Source: Nocardioides sp. URHA0020
GTDB lineage: Bacteria; Actinomycetota; Actinomycetes; Propionibacteriales; Nocardioidaceae
DNA: 64,000 nucleotides
Assembly: GCF_000620705.1 (NCBI RefSeq)
Contig: NZ_KK211171.1
Span: 291,035 to 355,034 of the forward strand
Direction: 5' to 3'
The position numbers and the translations under genes were made by a program. The notes under the pieces were generated by a model. That model was not told the DNA's origin and ran no database searches. It was given only the letters and a program-made list of their open reading frames with translations. Positions 41,134-49,999 of this stretch are shown here, one piece after another. Positions within the stretch are counted from its first letter, which is position 1. The number at the start of each line of letters is the position of its first letter.

Positions 41134-44100
41134 TCAGGATGACCCGGATGGGCGGCTGACGAGCGCCTCCAGCTCCGGGCGCCCGAGGAGCCCCGGGGGC
41201 TCGACCAGCTCACCGGTGCGGACGTAGTAGAAGGCGGCGCGCACCTGCTCGAGGGGTACGTCGTGCAGCTCGGCCCAGGCCAGGCGGTAGATCGCGAGCT
41301 GGAGCGGGTCGGCGCTCGCCGACCGGTTGGTCTTCCAGTCGACCAGCAGGTAGCCGTCGCCGTCGGCGTACACGGCGTCGATCCGGCCGCGGACCACCTG
41401 GCCGTCCAGCACCAGCGCGAACGGCGCCTCGACCCGGTGGGGCGTGCGGGTCGCGAAGGGCCCGGCCTCGAAGGTCGCGATCAGGTCCTTGAGGTCGGCG
41501 TCGTCGTCGATGCCCGCGTCGCCCCGGCCGGGGAGGTCGCCGTAGTCGAAGAGGTCCTGCTGGCCGAACCGGGCCTCCACCCACGCGTGGAACCGGGTGC
41601 CGAACCGGGCCGCCGAGGAGGGCGGGCGCGGCATCGGCCGGGCCAGGTCGCGCGCGAACGAGTCCGGGTCCTCGCGCAGCCGGCCCAGCGCGGTGGCGGA
41701 CAGGCTGCTCGGGAGAGGTACGGCGATGTCGGAGCTGCGGTCGCGGCGCGCCTCGACCAGCAGCCGGTCGAGCTCGGCGTCCCACTCGGCGACCCGGGCC
41801 GCGTCGATCATGTCGAGCCCCTCGTCGGCCAGGTCCACCTCGACGGCGCGCACCCGCTCCGCCGCGGCGATGCGGAGCGCCGCCTCGCGGCCGATGCCGG
41901 TGGCCGGCCAGGGACGGGACGGGTCGACGGCGGCGTACGGGTTGGGGTCGCCCCGCTGCGGTTTGTCGAGCCAGCCGTCGACCGGCTCGCCCCACGCGAC
42001 CAGCTGGTCGCGGACCGTCTCCTGGTAGGACGACGGCCCGAACGGCGTCGCGCGCGGGCTCCAGAGGTAGGACGTCACGGACAGGTGGTGCGCCGCCCGG
42101 GTGAAGGCGACGTAGCCGAGCCGCAGCTCCTCCTCCGCGTCGTGGGCGCGGGTGTCGGCGCGGTAGGCGTCGAGGGCCGCCTTGTCCCAGCCCTGCAGCT
42201 GGGGCAGGTCGGCGGCGTCACCGCGCAGCGGCGCCGGCAGGATCGACGGCGAGGAGGTCCACAGGGTGCGTGATCGGTTGGACGGGAAGCGGCTCTCGCC
42301 GACCCCCACCAGGAACACCGAGTCCCACTCCAGGCCCTTGGAGCGGTGCACCGTCAGGAGCTTGACCGAGTCGGCGGCGGTCGGGGTCGCCACGTCGAGA
42401 CCGTTGCCCTGGTCGTCCTCGGCCGTGAGGTAGGCGAGCAGCGCGGGCAGCGTCACGTCGCCGTCGACGGCCTGGAACTCCGCCACCGCCTTCACGAACA
42501 GGTCCAGGTTGTCGCGGCGCGCGCTCGCCGCCGGGCTGACCGCTGAGGCGAGCTCGACGTCGGTGCCGCTGGTGTCGATGATCCGGCGGACGATGTCGAG
42601 GAGCGGCTCGCCGACGTACGTGCGCAGCATCCTCAGCTCGCCGGCGAGCAGCGCGAAGCGCTCCAGCGCCTCGGCGGAGTACGGCGCCTCGCCCGGGGAG
42701 GAGAGTGCGTCGTCGAGGGACGGGATCTCGGCCGGGTCGATCCCGTCGGCGATGTCGAGCAGGTGCTCGGTGATCGACGCCGACTCGTCGCCGCGACCGG
42801 ACCGGCCGGCGATCTCGTGGGCCCGACGGCTCAGCAGCCGCAGGTCGCGCGGGCCGATCGCCCAGCGCGGACCGGTGAGCAGGGTGAGCAGGGAGGCGTT
42901 GGCCGTGACGTCGTGCAGCAGGTGGAGGGTCGCGACGATCTCGGCCACCTCGGGCAGCCGGAGCAGGCCGGAGAGGCCGACGATCTCGACCGGGACGCCG
43001 GCGCCGGTCAGCGCGTCGAAGACGTCCTCGGCGTGGGCGTTGTCGCGGGTCAGGACGCCGATCGCGGCCCACGACTCCTGGTGGGCTTCCTGCACCGCCG
43101 ACACCAGGTGGTCGAGCTCGGCGGCGTGCGTCTCGAAGACGCCGAGCGACACGCTGCCCACGGCCGCCTCGGGCTTGGCGACCAGCGGCTCGACCTGGCG
43201 GTACTTGTCGTAGAGCGGCGCCGCGAGGCGGTTGGCGACCTCGAGGATGCGGGCGTCGGAGCGGCGGTTGACGGTGAGCGGGTACGTCGGGACCGGGCCT
43301 GCGGACGCCGGGAAGGTGTCGGCGAAGTTGAGGATGTTGGAGACCGACGCGCCGCGCCACCCGTAGATCGCCTGGTTGGGGTCGCCGACCGCGGTGACGG
43401 CGTGACCCTCACCGAAGAGCCGCGACAGCATGGTGGCCTGCGCGACCGAGGTGTCCTGGTACTCGTCGAGCAGCACCACCTTGAAGCGCGACCGTTCGAG
43501 CGCACCCACGTCGGGCTGCTCGCTGGCGAGCCGGGCGCCCAACTCGATCTGGTCGGAGAAGTCCATCAGCCCGAGGTCGCGCTTGAGCCGGCGGTAGGCG
43601 CCGACCAGCCCGAGCAGCTCGGCGCGGCGGTCGATCGCGGAGATCGCCTTCTCGACGGGCTCGCGGTAGGTGGTGCGGGCCTTGCCGGCGACCTCCTCGG
43701 CGAGCGCCCGCTCGAACTGGACGCGGGCGTCGGCGTCGAGCGTGCGCACCTGCTCGGCCGAGACGAGGTGCTCGCTCATCGCGCTGTCGAGGGCGAGGAG
43801 GTTCTGGATCGCGGTCGCGGGATGGTCGGTGAGGTGCCGGATCTCACCGGTGAACCGGTCGACCGCGCGGGCGCCGAGCTGGTAGCGCGCGGCGTCGGTG
43901 ATCACGCGCGTGTCGGGCTCGTGGCCGATGCGCAGGCCGTGGTCGGTCAGCAGGCCGGCGGCGTACGCGTTGTAGGTCAGCACGGTCGGCTCCAGGACGT
44001 CCTCGCCCTCCTCGTCGACCTCCTCGAGCGCGCCGGCGGTGCTGAGGGCGGTGCGGATGCGCTGCCGCAGCTCGCTGGCGGCCTTCGTGGTGAAGGTCAG

Positions 44101-44325
44101 CCCCAGCACCTCGTCGGGGCGGACCTGCCCGGTGACCACGAGGTAGACCACGCGCGCGGCCATCAGCGTCGTCTTGCCGGAGCCGGCGCCGGCGATCACG
44201 ACGGCCGGGCTCAGCGGCGCGGAGATGGCCGCCCACTGCTGCTCGCTCGGCGCGTAGTCGGTCTTCATCACCCGCTTGAGGTCGTCGGGCGTCGCGATGG
44301 TCTGCCGGGTGGCGGTGCCGCTCAC
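41134..44325 (-). CDS. adnB: AdnB-like helicase-nuclease subunit
   Basis: A 1063-residue protein. An UvrD-like motor starts at about residue 25 with Walker A IAGAGSGKTTLMAARVVY, motif II LLDEYQDTSVAQ and motif VI GYVAFTRAAHHL. The C-terminus has a RecB-type nuclease (GYLLVDWKTNRSASADPLQL), where DWK holds the catalytic Asp and Lys. AdnAB replaces RecBCD/AddAB in actinobacteria and resects double-strand breaks. The GTG start at 44325 overlaps the stop of adnA (GTGA), so the two are coupled and probably made in equal amounts. The naming follows gene order in Mycobacterium as I recall it. Confidence 0.9.
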   Translation of the reverse strand: MSGTATRQTIATPDDLKRVMKTDYAPSEQQWAAISAPLSPAVVIAGAGSGKTTLMAARVVYLVVTGQVRPDEVLGLTFTTKAASELRQRIRTALSTAGALEEVDEEGEDVLEPTVLTYNAYAAGLLTDHGLRIGHEPDTRVITDAARYQLGARAVDRFTGEIRHLTDHPATAIQNLLALDSAMSEHLVSAEQVRTLDADARVQFERALAEEVAGKARTTYREPVEKAISAIDRRAELLGLVGAYRRLKRDLGLMDFSDQIELGARLASEQPDVGALERSRFKVVLLDEYQDTSVAQATMLSRLFGEGHAVTAVGDPNQAIYGWRGASVSNILNFADTFPASAGPVPTYPLTVNRRSDARILEVANRLAAPLYDKYRQVEPLVAKPEAAVGSVSLGVFETHAAELDHLVSAVQEAHQESWAAIGVLTRDNAHAEDVFDALTGAGVPVEIVGLSGLLRLPEVAEIVATLHLLHDVTANASLLTLLTGPRWAIGPRDLRLLSRRAHEIAGRSGRGDESASITEHLLDIADGIDPAEIPSLDDALSSPGEAPYSAEALERFALLAGELRMLRTYVGEPLLDIVRRIIDTSGTDVELASAVSPAASARRDNLDLFVKAVAEFQAVDGDVTLPALLAYLTAEDDQGNGLDVATPTAADSVKLLTVHRSKGLEWDSVFLVGVGESRFPSNRSRTLWTSSPSILPAPLRGDAADLPQLQGWDKAALDAYRADTRAHDAEEELRLGYVAFTRAAHHLSVTSYLWSPRATPFGPSSYQETVRDQLVAWGEPVDGWLDKPQRGDPNPYAAVDPSRPWPATGIGREAALRIAAAERVRAVEVDLADEGLDMIDAARVAEWDAELDRLLVEARRDRSSDIAVPLPSSLSATALGRLREDPDSFARDLARPMPRPPSSAARFGTRFHAWVEARFGQQDLFDYGDLPGRGDAGIDDDADLKDLIATFEAGPFATRTPHRVEAPFALVLDGQVVRGRIDAVYADGDGYLLVDWKTNRSASADPLQLAIYRLAWAELHDVPLEQVRAAFYYVRTGELVEPPGLLGRPELEALVSRPSGSS

Positions 44326-47300
44326 TGGGAGGTCACCGACCCCGCGCCCTTGATCGGGCAGATCGGCACGAAGCTGCAGTCGCGGCAGTGCTGGCCGGCG
44401 ACCGCCGGGAACTCCTCCGCGCGCAGCAGCGCCGCGGTGTGGCCGAGCCGCTCGCGGAGCAGCTCGCGGTCGGCGCCGTCCTCGGGCTGGACCGACTGGG
44501 GCTGCACGACCGCCGACGGGCCCCCGTCGAGCATCCCGAGCTGCACCAGCTCGGCGCCGCCCGCGCGGGCGTGGGGCACCAGCTCCTCGACGGCGCCGTG
44601 GTCGACGGCGTACTGGTAGAGACCGAGCTGGACGTGGCTCTCCACGGCCTTGTTGCTGGGCTTGGTGCGGCCGGTCTTGAGGTCGACCACGACGACGTCG
44701 CCCTCGGCGTCGAGCTCGAGCCGGTCGGCGTAGCCGGTGAGCTGGACCTGCTCGCCGGTGTCGAGCTCGACGACGGTGGAGAACCGGGTCTCGGTGTCGA
44801 GCAGCTGGCGGGGGTTGGCGACGTGCCACTGCACGAAGCGGCCCAGGGCGGCGCGGACGCGCTCGTGCTCGCGGGCCTTGGACCACGGGGTGCGGAAGTC
44901 GAGGCGGTCCCACACCGCGTCGACGTGCTCCATCAGCACGTCGACGACGGGCTCGACCTCACCGCCCGCGACGCGCTGCGCCAGCGCGTGCAGGAGCTCG
45001 CCGAGGTTGGCCGACTGGTGGGACCGGGCGACGCCGCCGGCCTCCCGCTCGAGGAACCACTGGGTCGGGCAGACCAGCAGCGACTCGAGCACGCTGGCCG
45101 ACACGGGCACCGGCTGGTCCGGGTCGCGCACCGGCTGCGCCGACCGGCTGGCGGCGCGGGTGCCCCACCAGGTCGCCGGGTCGGCGCTGGGGACCAGCGC
45201 GCGCTGGCCGATCGACTCCCCCGCCAGCCGCGCGAGGCGGCGCGCGGCGGCGTCGCGGAGCGGTGGGGACGTCTCCGGGTCGGCGAGGGTGCGGCGCAGC
45301 TCGCTCACCAGGCCCGCCATCGAAAGCGGACGGAGCGGGCGGCCGACCACCTTGTCGACGGTGACGCCGAGCTCGTCGAGGAACCGCGACGGCTGCTCAC
45401 CGTCGTCCTCGGCGGACGCGACAGCGGTGACGACCAGCCGCTGGCGGGCCCGGGTGCACGCGACGTAGAAGAGCCGGCGCTCCTCCATCAGGAGCTCGCG
45501 GGTCGACACCGGCGGGACCAGGCCGTCCGTGCCGATCCGGTCGGCCTGCAGCAGCGTCGAGCGCCGGCGCAGGTCGGGCCAGCCCTCCTGCTGGACGTGG
45601 GCGACCACCACGAGGCGCCACTCCAGGCCCTTGGACCGGTGCGCGGTGAGCAGGCGTACGGCGGCGCCACGGGCACCGCGGTCGGCGAGCGTGTCGGCGG
45701 GGATCTGCTGCTGGACCAGGGTGGCGAGGAAGGTCCGGACCCCGACGTGGTCGCGCTGCTCCTCGGCCCGCGCGGCGACCTCGAAGAGCGCGCAGATCGA
45801 GTCGAGGTCACGGTGGGCCCGGCGAGCCGCGCCGCCGCCGAGGTCGACCGATCGGCGCAGCCGGGCCGGCCAGCCGGTGCGGGACCAGAGCAACCACAGG
45901 ACCTCCTCGGCGGAGGCGCCACCGGCGAGGTCCTCGCGGCCGTCGACGAGCAGCTGCGCCAGCGCGCGGGCGCGCCCGACCTCGGGGCCCTCGAGCCCGT
46001 CGAGGCAGCCGGGCTCGATGACCGCTGCTCGCACCAGCTCGCGCGACGTGCGCGGCGCCCGCTCCTCGGCCTTGGCCAGCTCCTTCTCGCGCGCGCGCAT
46101 CAGCCGGGCGAGGCGTCGTACGTCGCCGGCGTCGAGGCCGCCGAGCGGTCCGAGCAGCAGGGCCTCCGCACGCGCCGGGTCGAGGTAGTCGACGTGGTCG
46201 AGATCGGTGTTGTCGAGGTTGATCACCGCGCGGAGCCCGTCGAGCAACGGCAGCACGGCCGGGTCGCGGACGAGCGGCACCTCGTCGCTGGCGACCTCGA
46301 CCGGGACGCCGGCCGCGCCGAGGGCGCGCCGCAGCGGCGGGATCGAGGTCCGCCCGGAGCGGACGAGGACGGCCATGTCGTCCCAGGCGATGCCGTCCTC
46401 GAGGTGCGCCCGGCGGAGCAGGTCGGCGAGGTGCTCGGCCTCGGCGCGCTCGGTGTCGAACGTGCGGACGACCACCCGGCCGTCCCCGAGCGGACCGGCC
46501 ACGGCCTGCGGGTCGAGGAAGGCCTCGCGGGCCTCCAGGGGGATCGAGCCGGGCAGCGCGAGGCGGTGGGCGAGCCGCTGCGAGGCGACCAGCACCCGCG
46601 GGCCGAACCGTCGGGTGGTGCGGAGCGCGACCACGTCGGCGAGAGCTCCGTCGGCGCGCGGGAACTCGCTCGGGAAGTCGAGGATGCCGCGAACCTCGGC
46701 GCCGCGGAAGCCGTAGATGGACTGGTGCGGGTCGCCCACGACGGTGAGATCGCGGCCGTCGCCGGCGAGCGCCCGCAGGAGGGCGACCTGACCCGGGTCG
46801 GTGTCCTGGTACTCGTCCACGAACACGTGGCGCAGCGAGGCCCGCAGCTCGTCGCGGTGGAGCTCGGCCTCGATCGTCGCGCGCCGGATCAGGTCGGCGT
46901 AGTCGATGGCGCCCTGGCTGTCGAGACTGTCGAGGTACTGCTCGAGGAAGAGTCCGGCGGCCACGAGCTCGGGCAGCCCCTCGGTCTCGCCGAGCAGGCG
47001 CAGGTCCGCACCGTCCAGCCCCTTCTCCCGCGCGCGGGACAGCACGGTGTGGACCTCACGCGCGAAGCCGCGCGTGCCGAGCGCCCGGGACAGCGAGTCG
47101 GGCCAGGTGACGGACTCCGGGTGGTCGGTCAGCAGCTCACGGAGGACGACGTCCTGCTCCGGCGCGCTGAGCAGGCGCAGCGGCGCCTCGTACAGCTCGG
47201 CCGGCGCGTAGCGCCGGATCAGGGCGTAGGCGAAGGAGTGGAAGGTCGAGCTCAGAGTCGTCGACATGGTGCGGCCCAGGCGCGCGGTCACCCGGTCGCG

Positions 47301-47546
47301 CAGCTGCTCGGCGGCCTTGCGCGAGAAGGTCAGCGCCAGGATCTCGTCGGGTCGGGCCCCCCGGTGCTCGATCCGGTCGACGATCGTCTCGACCAGCGTC
47401 GTGGTCTTGCCGGTGCCCGGACCGGCCAGGACCAGCAGCGGTCCGCCCGGGTGGTCGACGACGCGCTGCTGGTGCTCGTCGAGCGTCGGCACGTCGACCG
47501 CGACGTCGGGCCGCACGAGGCGGTACGTCGTCGGGGTGGTCGTCAT
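44322..47546 (-). CDS. adnA: AdnA-like helicase-nuclease subunit
   Basis: A 1074-residue protein. Walker A is LVLAGPGTGKTTTLVETIVD (about 38-57), motif II VDEYQDTDPGQ, and motif VI FYVACTRARQRL. The C-terminal nuclease has DVVVVDLKTGRTKPSNK and a cysteine set (VCPTQWFLERE, then QHCRDCSFVPICP) that should bind an iron-sulfur cluster, as in AddB-type nucleases. ATG 47546 is used; the frame extends to 47594 without conserved residues. It is the first gene of the adnAB operon and is divergent from a DJ-1/PfpI gene. Confidence 0.92.
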   Translation of the reverse strand: MTTTPTTYRLVRPDVAVDVPTLDEHQQRVVDHPGGPLLVLAGPGTGKTTTLVETIVDRIEHRGARPDEILALTFSRKAAEQLRDRVTARLGRTMSTTLSSTFHSFAYALIRRYAPAELYEAPLRLLSAPEQDVVLRELLTDHPESVTWPDSLSRALGTRGFAREVHTVLSRAREKGLDGADLRLLGETEGLPELVAAGLFLEQYLDSLDSQGAIDYADLIRRATIEAELHRDELRASLRHVFVDEYQDTDPGQVALLRALAGDGRDLTVVGDPHQSIYGFRGAEVRGILDFPSEFPRADGALADVVALRTTRRFGPRVLVASQRLAHRLALPGSIPLEAREAFLDPQAVAGPLGDGRVVVRTFDTERAEAEHLADLLRRAHLEDGIAWDDMAVLVRSGRTSIPPLRRALGAAGVPVEVASDEVPLVRDPAVLPLLDGLRAVINLDNTDLDHVDYLDPARAEALLLGPLGGLDAGDVRRLARLMRAREKELAKAEERAPRTSRELVRAAVIEPGCLDGLEGPEVGRARALAQLLVDGREDLAGGASAEEVLWLLWSRTGWPARLRRSVDLGGGAARRAHRDLDSICALFEVAARAEEQRDHVGVRTFLATLVQQQIPADTLADRGARGAAVRLLTAHRSKGLEWRLVVVAHVQQEGWPDLRRRSTLLQADRIGTDGLVPPVSTRELLMEERRLFYVACTRARQRLVVTAVASAEDDGEQPSRFLDELGVTVDKVVGRPLRPLSMAGLVSELRRTLADPETSPPLRDAAARRLARLAGESIGQRALVPSADPATWWGTRAASRSAQPVRDPDQPVPVSASVLESLLVCPTQWFLEREAGGVARSHQSANLGELLHALAQRVAGGEVEPVVDVLMEHVDAVWDRLDFRTPWSKAREHERVRAALGRFVQWHVANPRQLLDTETRFSTVVELDTGEQVQLTGYADRLELDAEGDVVVVDLKTGRTKPSNKAVESHVQLGLYQYAVDHGAVEELVPHARAGGAELVQLGMLDGGPSAVVQPQSVQPEDGADRELLRERLGHTAALLRAEEFPAVAGQHCRDCSFVPICPIKGAGSVTSQ

Positions 47547-47592
47547 GTGAGTACCCAACCACCCGGCGCCGACAGCCCGGGAGAATGGCCCC

Positions 47593-48186
47593 ATGACCAG
47601 TCACCGCAGTGTCGCCGTCCTGGTGTTCGACGACGTCGAGGTCCTCGACTTCGCCGGCCCGTACGAGGTGTTCAACGTCGCCGGCGAGCTGGGCGAGGAC
47701 ACGCCGTTCTCGGTCTTCTCGGTCGGCCTGACCGGCGCGCCTGCGGTCGGCCGTGGCGGGTTCACGGTGCAGCCGACGTACTCGCTCGACGACGCGCCGC
47801 CGCCCGACGTGCTCGTCATCCCCGGTGGCGCCGGCACCCGGCTGCTGCTGCACGACGAGCGGCTGCTGGCGTGGCTGCGCGAGCGCGCGGCCGAGGTGGA
47901 GGTGCTCCTGTCGGTGTGCACGGGCGCGCTGCTGCTGGGTGCGGCCGGGCTGCTCGAGCGCAGGTCGGCGACGACCCACCACGACGCGTTCGACGAGCTC
48001 GCCACCCTGTCGCCGACGACGCAGGTCGTGCGCGGCCAGCGGTTCGTGCGCAGCAGCGAGCGGATCGTCACCTCGGCCGGGGTGTCGGCCGGCGTCGACG
48101 CCAGCCTGTACGTCGTCCAGGAGCTCGTCGGGGCGCCGACGCGCGAGCGGGCCGTCACGGAGATGGAATGGATGTGGCAGTCGTAG
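47593..48186 (+). CDS. DJ-1/PfpI family protein
   Basis: A 197-residue class I glutamine amidotransferase-like protein. It starts with VAVLVFDDVEVLDFAGPYEV, and the nucleophile elbow is VLLSVCTGALLLGAAGLLER. TSAGVSAGVDASLYVVQELV is the C-terminal helix that resembles isonitrile hydratase and the N-terminal part of GlxA regulators. Reaction unknown: hydratase, protease and glyoxalase activities exist in the superfamily. No helix-turn-helix domain follows, so it is not a GlxA regulator. Confidence 0.88.
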   Translation: MTSHRSVAVLVFDDVEVLDFAGPYEVFNVAGELGEDTPFSVFSVGLTGAPAVGRGGFTVQPTYSLDDAPPPDVLVIPGGAGTRLLLHDERLLAWLRERAAEVEVLLSVCTGALLLGAAGLLERRSATTHHDAFDELATLSPTTQVVRGQRFVRSSERIVTSAGVSAGVDASLYVVQELVGAPTRERAVTEMEWMWQS

Positions 48187-48248
48187 CCGTGCCGGGTTGT
48201 CACCTCTCGCCGTAGGACGAGCGCCCGCCGCTGGGTAGCGTGCCAGGT

Positions 48249-49406
48249 ATGACCGACGGCCCGCTGTCCGACCTGATCGTCCTCGACCTGACCCGCGCGC
48301 TCGCGGGTCCGCACGCCGCCATGATGCTCGGCGACATGGGCGCCCGGGTGATCAAGATCGAGTCGCCGACCGGCGACGACACCCGCGGGTGGGGGCCGCC
48401 GTTCATCGGCGAGGACGACGAGCGCGAGTCGACGTACTTCATGTCGGCCAACCGCAACAAGGAGTCGCTGGTCCTCGACCTCAAGACCGAGGAGGACCGC
48501 GACGTCCTGGCCCGGCTGGTGGAGCGGGCCGACGTGCTGATGGAGAACTTCCGCGTCGGCGTGCTCGACCGGCTCGGCTTCCCGGTCTCGCGGCTGCACG
48601 AGCTCAACCCCGGCCTGATCGTGCTGTCGATCACCGGCTTCGGCCACGACGGCCCCGAGGCGAAGCGTGCCGGCTACGACCAGATCGCGCAGGGCGAGGG
48701 CGGGATCATGTCGATCACCGGCACCGAGCAGCCGACGAAGGTGGGCGTCCCGATCGCCGACCTGATCGCCGGCATGAACGGGGCGTACGGCGTCGTGGCC
48801 GCCCTGCACGAGCGTTCGCGGACCGGCCTGGGGCGCGTCGTACGCACCTCGCTGCTCGCGGGGATGGTCGGCGTGCACGCCTTCCAGGGCACCCGGTGGA
48901 CCGTCGCCGGCGAGGTGCCCGGGCTGGCCGGTGACCACCACCCGTCGATCGCGCCGTACGGCATGTTCGCGACCGCGAGCGCCCCGGTGCAGATCGCCTG
49001 CGGCTCCGAGGGCCTGTGGCGCGCGCTGTGCGGCGCCTTCGGGTGGGACCCGGCCGAGCCGGAGTTCGCGACCAACGCCCTGCGGGTGGCCAACCGGGAC
49101 GCCCTGGTGGCGCGGATCGAGTCGCTCTTCGGGTCCGAGCCCGCGGAGCACTGGCTGGCCGCGCTGGCCGAGGCCGGGGTGCCGTCGGGCAAGGTGCGGT
49201 CGATGGACGACGTCTACAGCTGGGACCAGGTGCTCTCGCAGGGGCTGCTGCTCTCGGTCGAGCACGCGACGCAGGGCGAGCTGAAGCTGCCGGGCTCGCC
49301 GATCCGCTTCGACGACAACCCCTACTCCGGTGGGCGCTCCACGCACCTCGCGCCGCCCACGCTCGGGCAGCACGACCAGTCGATCCGGGAGTGGTTGGAC
49401 TCCTGA
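48249..49406 (+). CDS. CaiB/BaiF-type (class III) CoA transferase
   Basis: A 385-residue protein. LIVLDLTRALAGPHAAMMLG, then DMGARVIKIESPTGDDTRG and RNKESLVLDLKTEEDR are the N-terminal CoA-binding blocks. ENFRVGVLDRLGF and the Asp-containing region GYDQIAQGEGGIMSITG include the catalytic aspartate. Such enzymes move CoA between carboxylic acids during degradation. The pathway is unclear because no acyl-CoA dehydrogenase or ligase is adjacent. ATG 48249 with AGGT upstream is preferred to an upstream ATG at 48240. Confidence 0.9.
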   Translation: MTDGPLSDLIVLDLTRALAGPHAAMMLGDMGARVIKIESPTGDDTRGWGPPFIGEDDERESTYFMSANRNKESLVLDLKTEEDRDVLARLVERADVLMENFRVGVLDRLGFPVSRLHELNPGLIVLSITGFGHDGPEAKRAGYDQIAQGEGGIMSITGTEQPTKVGVPIADLIAGMNGAYGVVAALHERSRTGLGRVVRTSLLAGMVGVHAFQGTRWTVAGEVPGLAGDHHPSIAPYGMFATASAPVQIACGSEGLWRALCGAFGWDPAEPEFATNALRVANRDALVARIESLFGSEPAEHWLAALAEAGVPSGKVRSMDDVYSWDQVLSQGLLLSVEHATQGELKLPGSPIRFDDNPYSGGRSTHLAPPTLGQHDQSIREWLDS

Positions 49407-49483
49407 GCCGCTCCTGGCTGCCTGCTCGGGCTTCCGGGGCGGTGCTGGCCCCGGCGGCGGCTGACTCTTCGGGCAGAGCCGTC

Positions 49484-49542
49484 ACTTCTCGGGCGTTGCA
49501 ACGCCTGAGAAGTGGCGGTTTCACCGGTGCACCGGTGAAACC
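49484..49542. repeat. Double palindrome upstream of the SnoaL-like gene
   Basis: 49484-49513 is a 30-bp near-perfect palindrome (ACTTCTC ... GAGAAGT around GCGTTGCAACGC). 49517-49542 is a perfect 26-bp palindrome centred on CCGGTGCACCGG. Only 3 bp separate them. They could be terminator or operator, but their strict two-fold symmetry without loops is unusual for terminators. Confidence 0.8.
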
Positions 49543-49584
49543 GACCGACGAACGACTGTCGGAGGCCGGTGGCAAGCTGAGGTG

Positions 49585-49908
49585 ATGCCCACTCCCACCG
49601 AACGCATCGACCACTACTTCGCCCTCGCCGCCCGGCCCGAGCTCGAGCCGTACGTCGCGCAGTTCGCGCCGGACGCCGTGGTCGAGGACGACGGGCAGAC
49701 CCACGTGGGCATCGACGGCGTACGCGCGTGGCGACGCAGCGTGCCGGGGGTGTCGTACGGCGTACGCGCGGTCGCCGACACGTCCACCGGGTCGCACGTC
49801 GCGACGACCGAGATCTCCGGCGACTTCCCGGGCAGCCCGGTGCTGCTCGGGTTCGCCTTCACCTTCGACGATCGGGGCCTGATCAGCCGGCTGGTGATCG
49901 CGCCGTGA
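49585..49908 (+). CDS. SnoaL-like/NTF2-fold small protein
   Basis: A 107-residue protein. RIDHYFALAARPELEPYVAQ, then FAPDAVVEDDGQTHVGIDGV and RAWRRS match the N-terminal cone of SnoaL-type proteins. FAFTFDDRGLISRLVI is the final strand pair. Members act as isomerases, hydrolases or ligand carriers; none can be favoured. Start at ATG 49585, or GTG 49582, with GAGG close by. It sits between two different complex palindromes. Confidence 0.8.
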   Translation: MPTPTERIDHYFALAARPELEPYVAQFAPDAVVEDDGQTHVGIDGVRAWRRSVPGVSYGVRAVADTSTGSHVATTEISGDFPGSPVLLGFAFTFDDRGLISRLVIAP

Positions 49909-49925
49909 GGCCGGGGTTCCTGGAC

Positions 49926-49992
49926 GAATCTCCGGGTTCCTGGACGAAGTTCGGTACAGGAACCCGGAGATTCACCGGGTAGGCGGTGAATC
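49926..49992. repeat. Double hairpin downstream of the SnoaL-like gene
   Basis: GAATCTCCGGGTTCCTG (49926-49942) pairs perfectly with 49957-49973; the 14-nt loop contains GACGAAGTTCGG. It merges with a second 9-bp hairpin, GATTCACCG ... CGGTGAATC (49969-49992). GGTTCCTGGACGAA is also directly repeated (49915-49928 and 49936-49949). It may end transcription of both convergent genes. Confidence 0.8.
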
Positions 49993-49999
49993 CGCTCCG

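Noticed and set aside
44388..48215. A 1275-codon plus-strand open frame opposite the helicase-nuclease genes
   Set aside because: It is antisense to adnA and adnB, has no domain, and consists of Gly/Arg/Val/Ala-rich sequence typical of GC-rich shadow frames.
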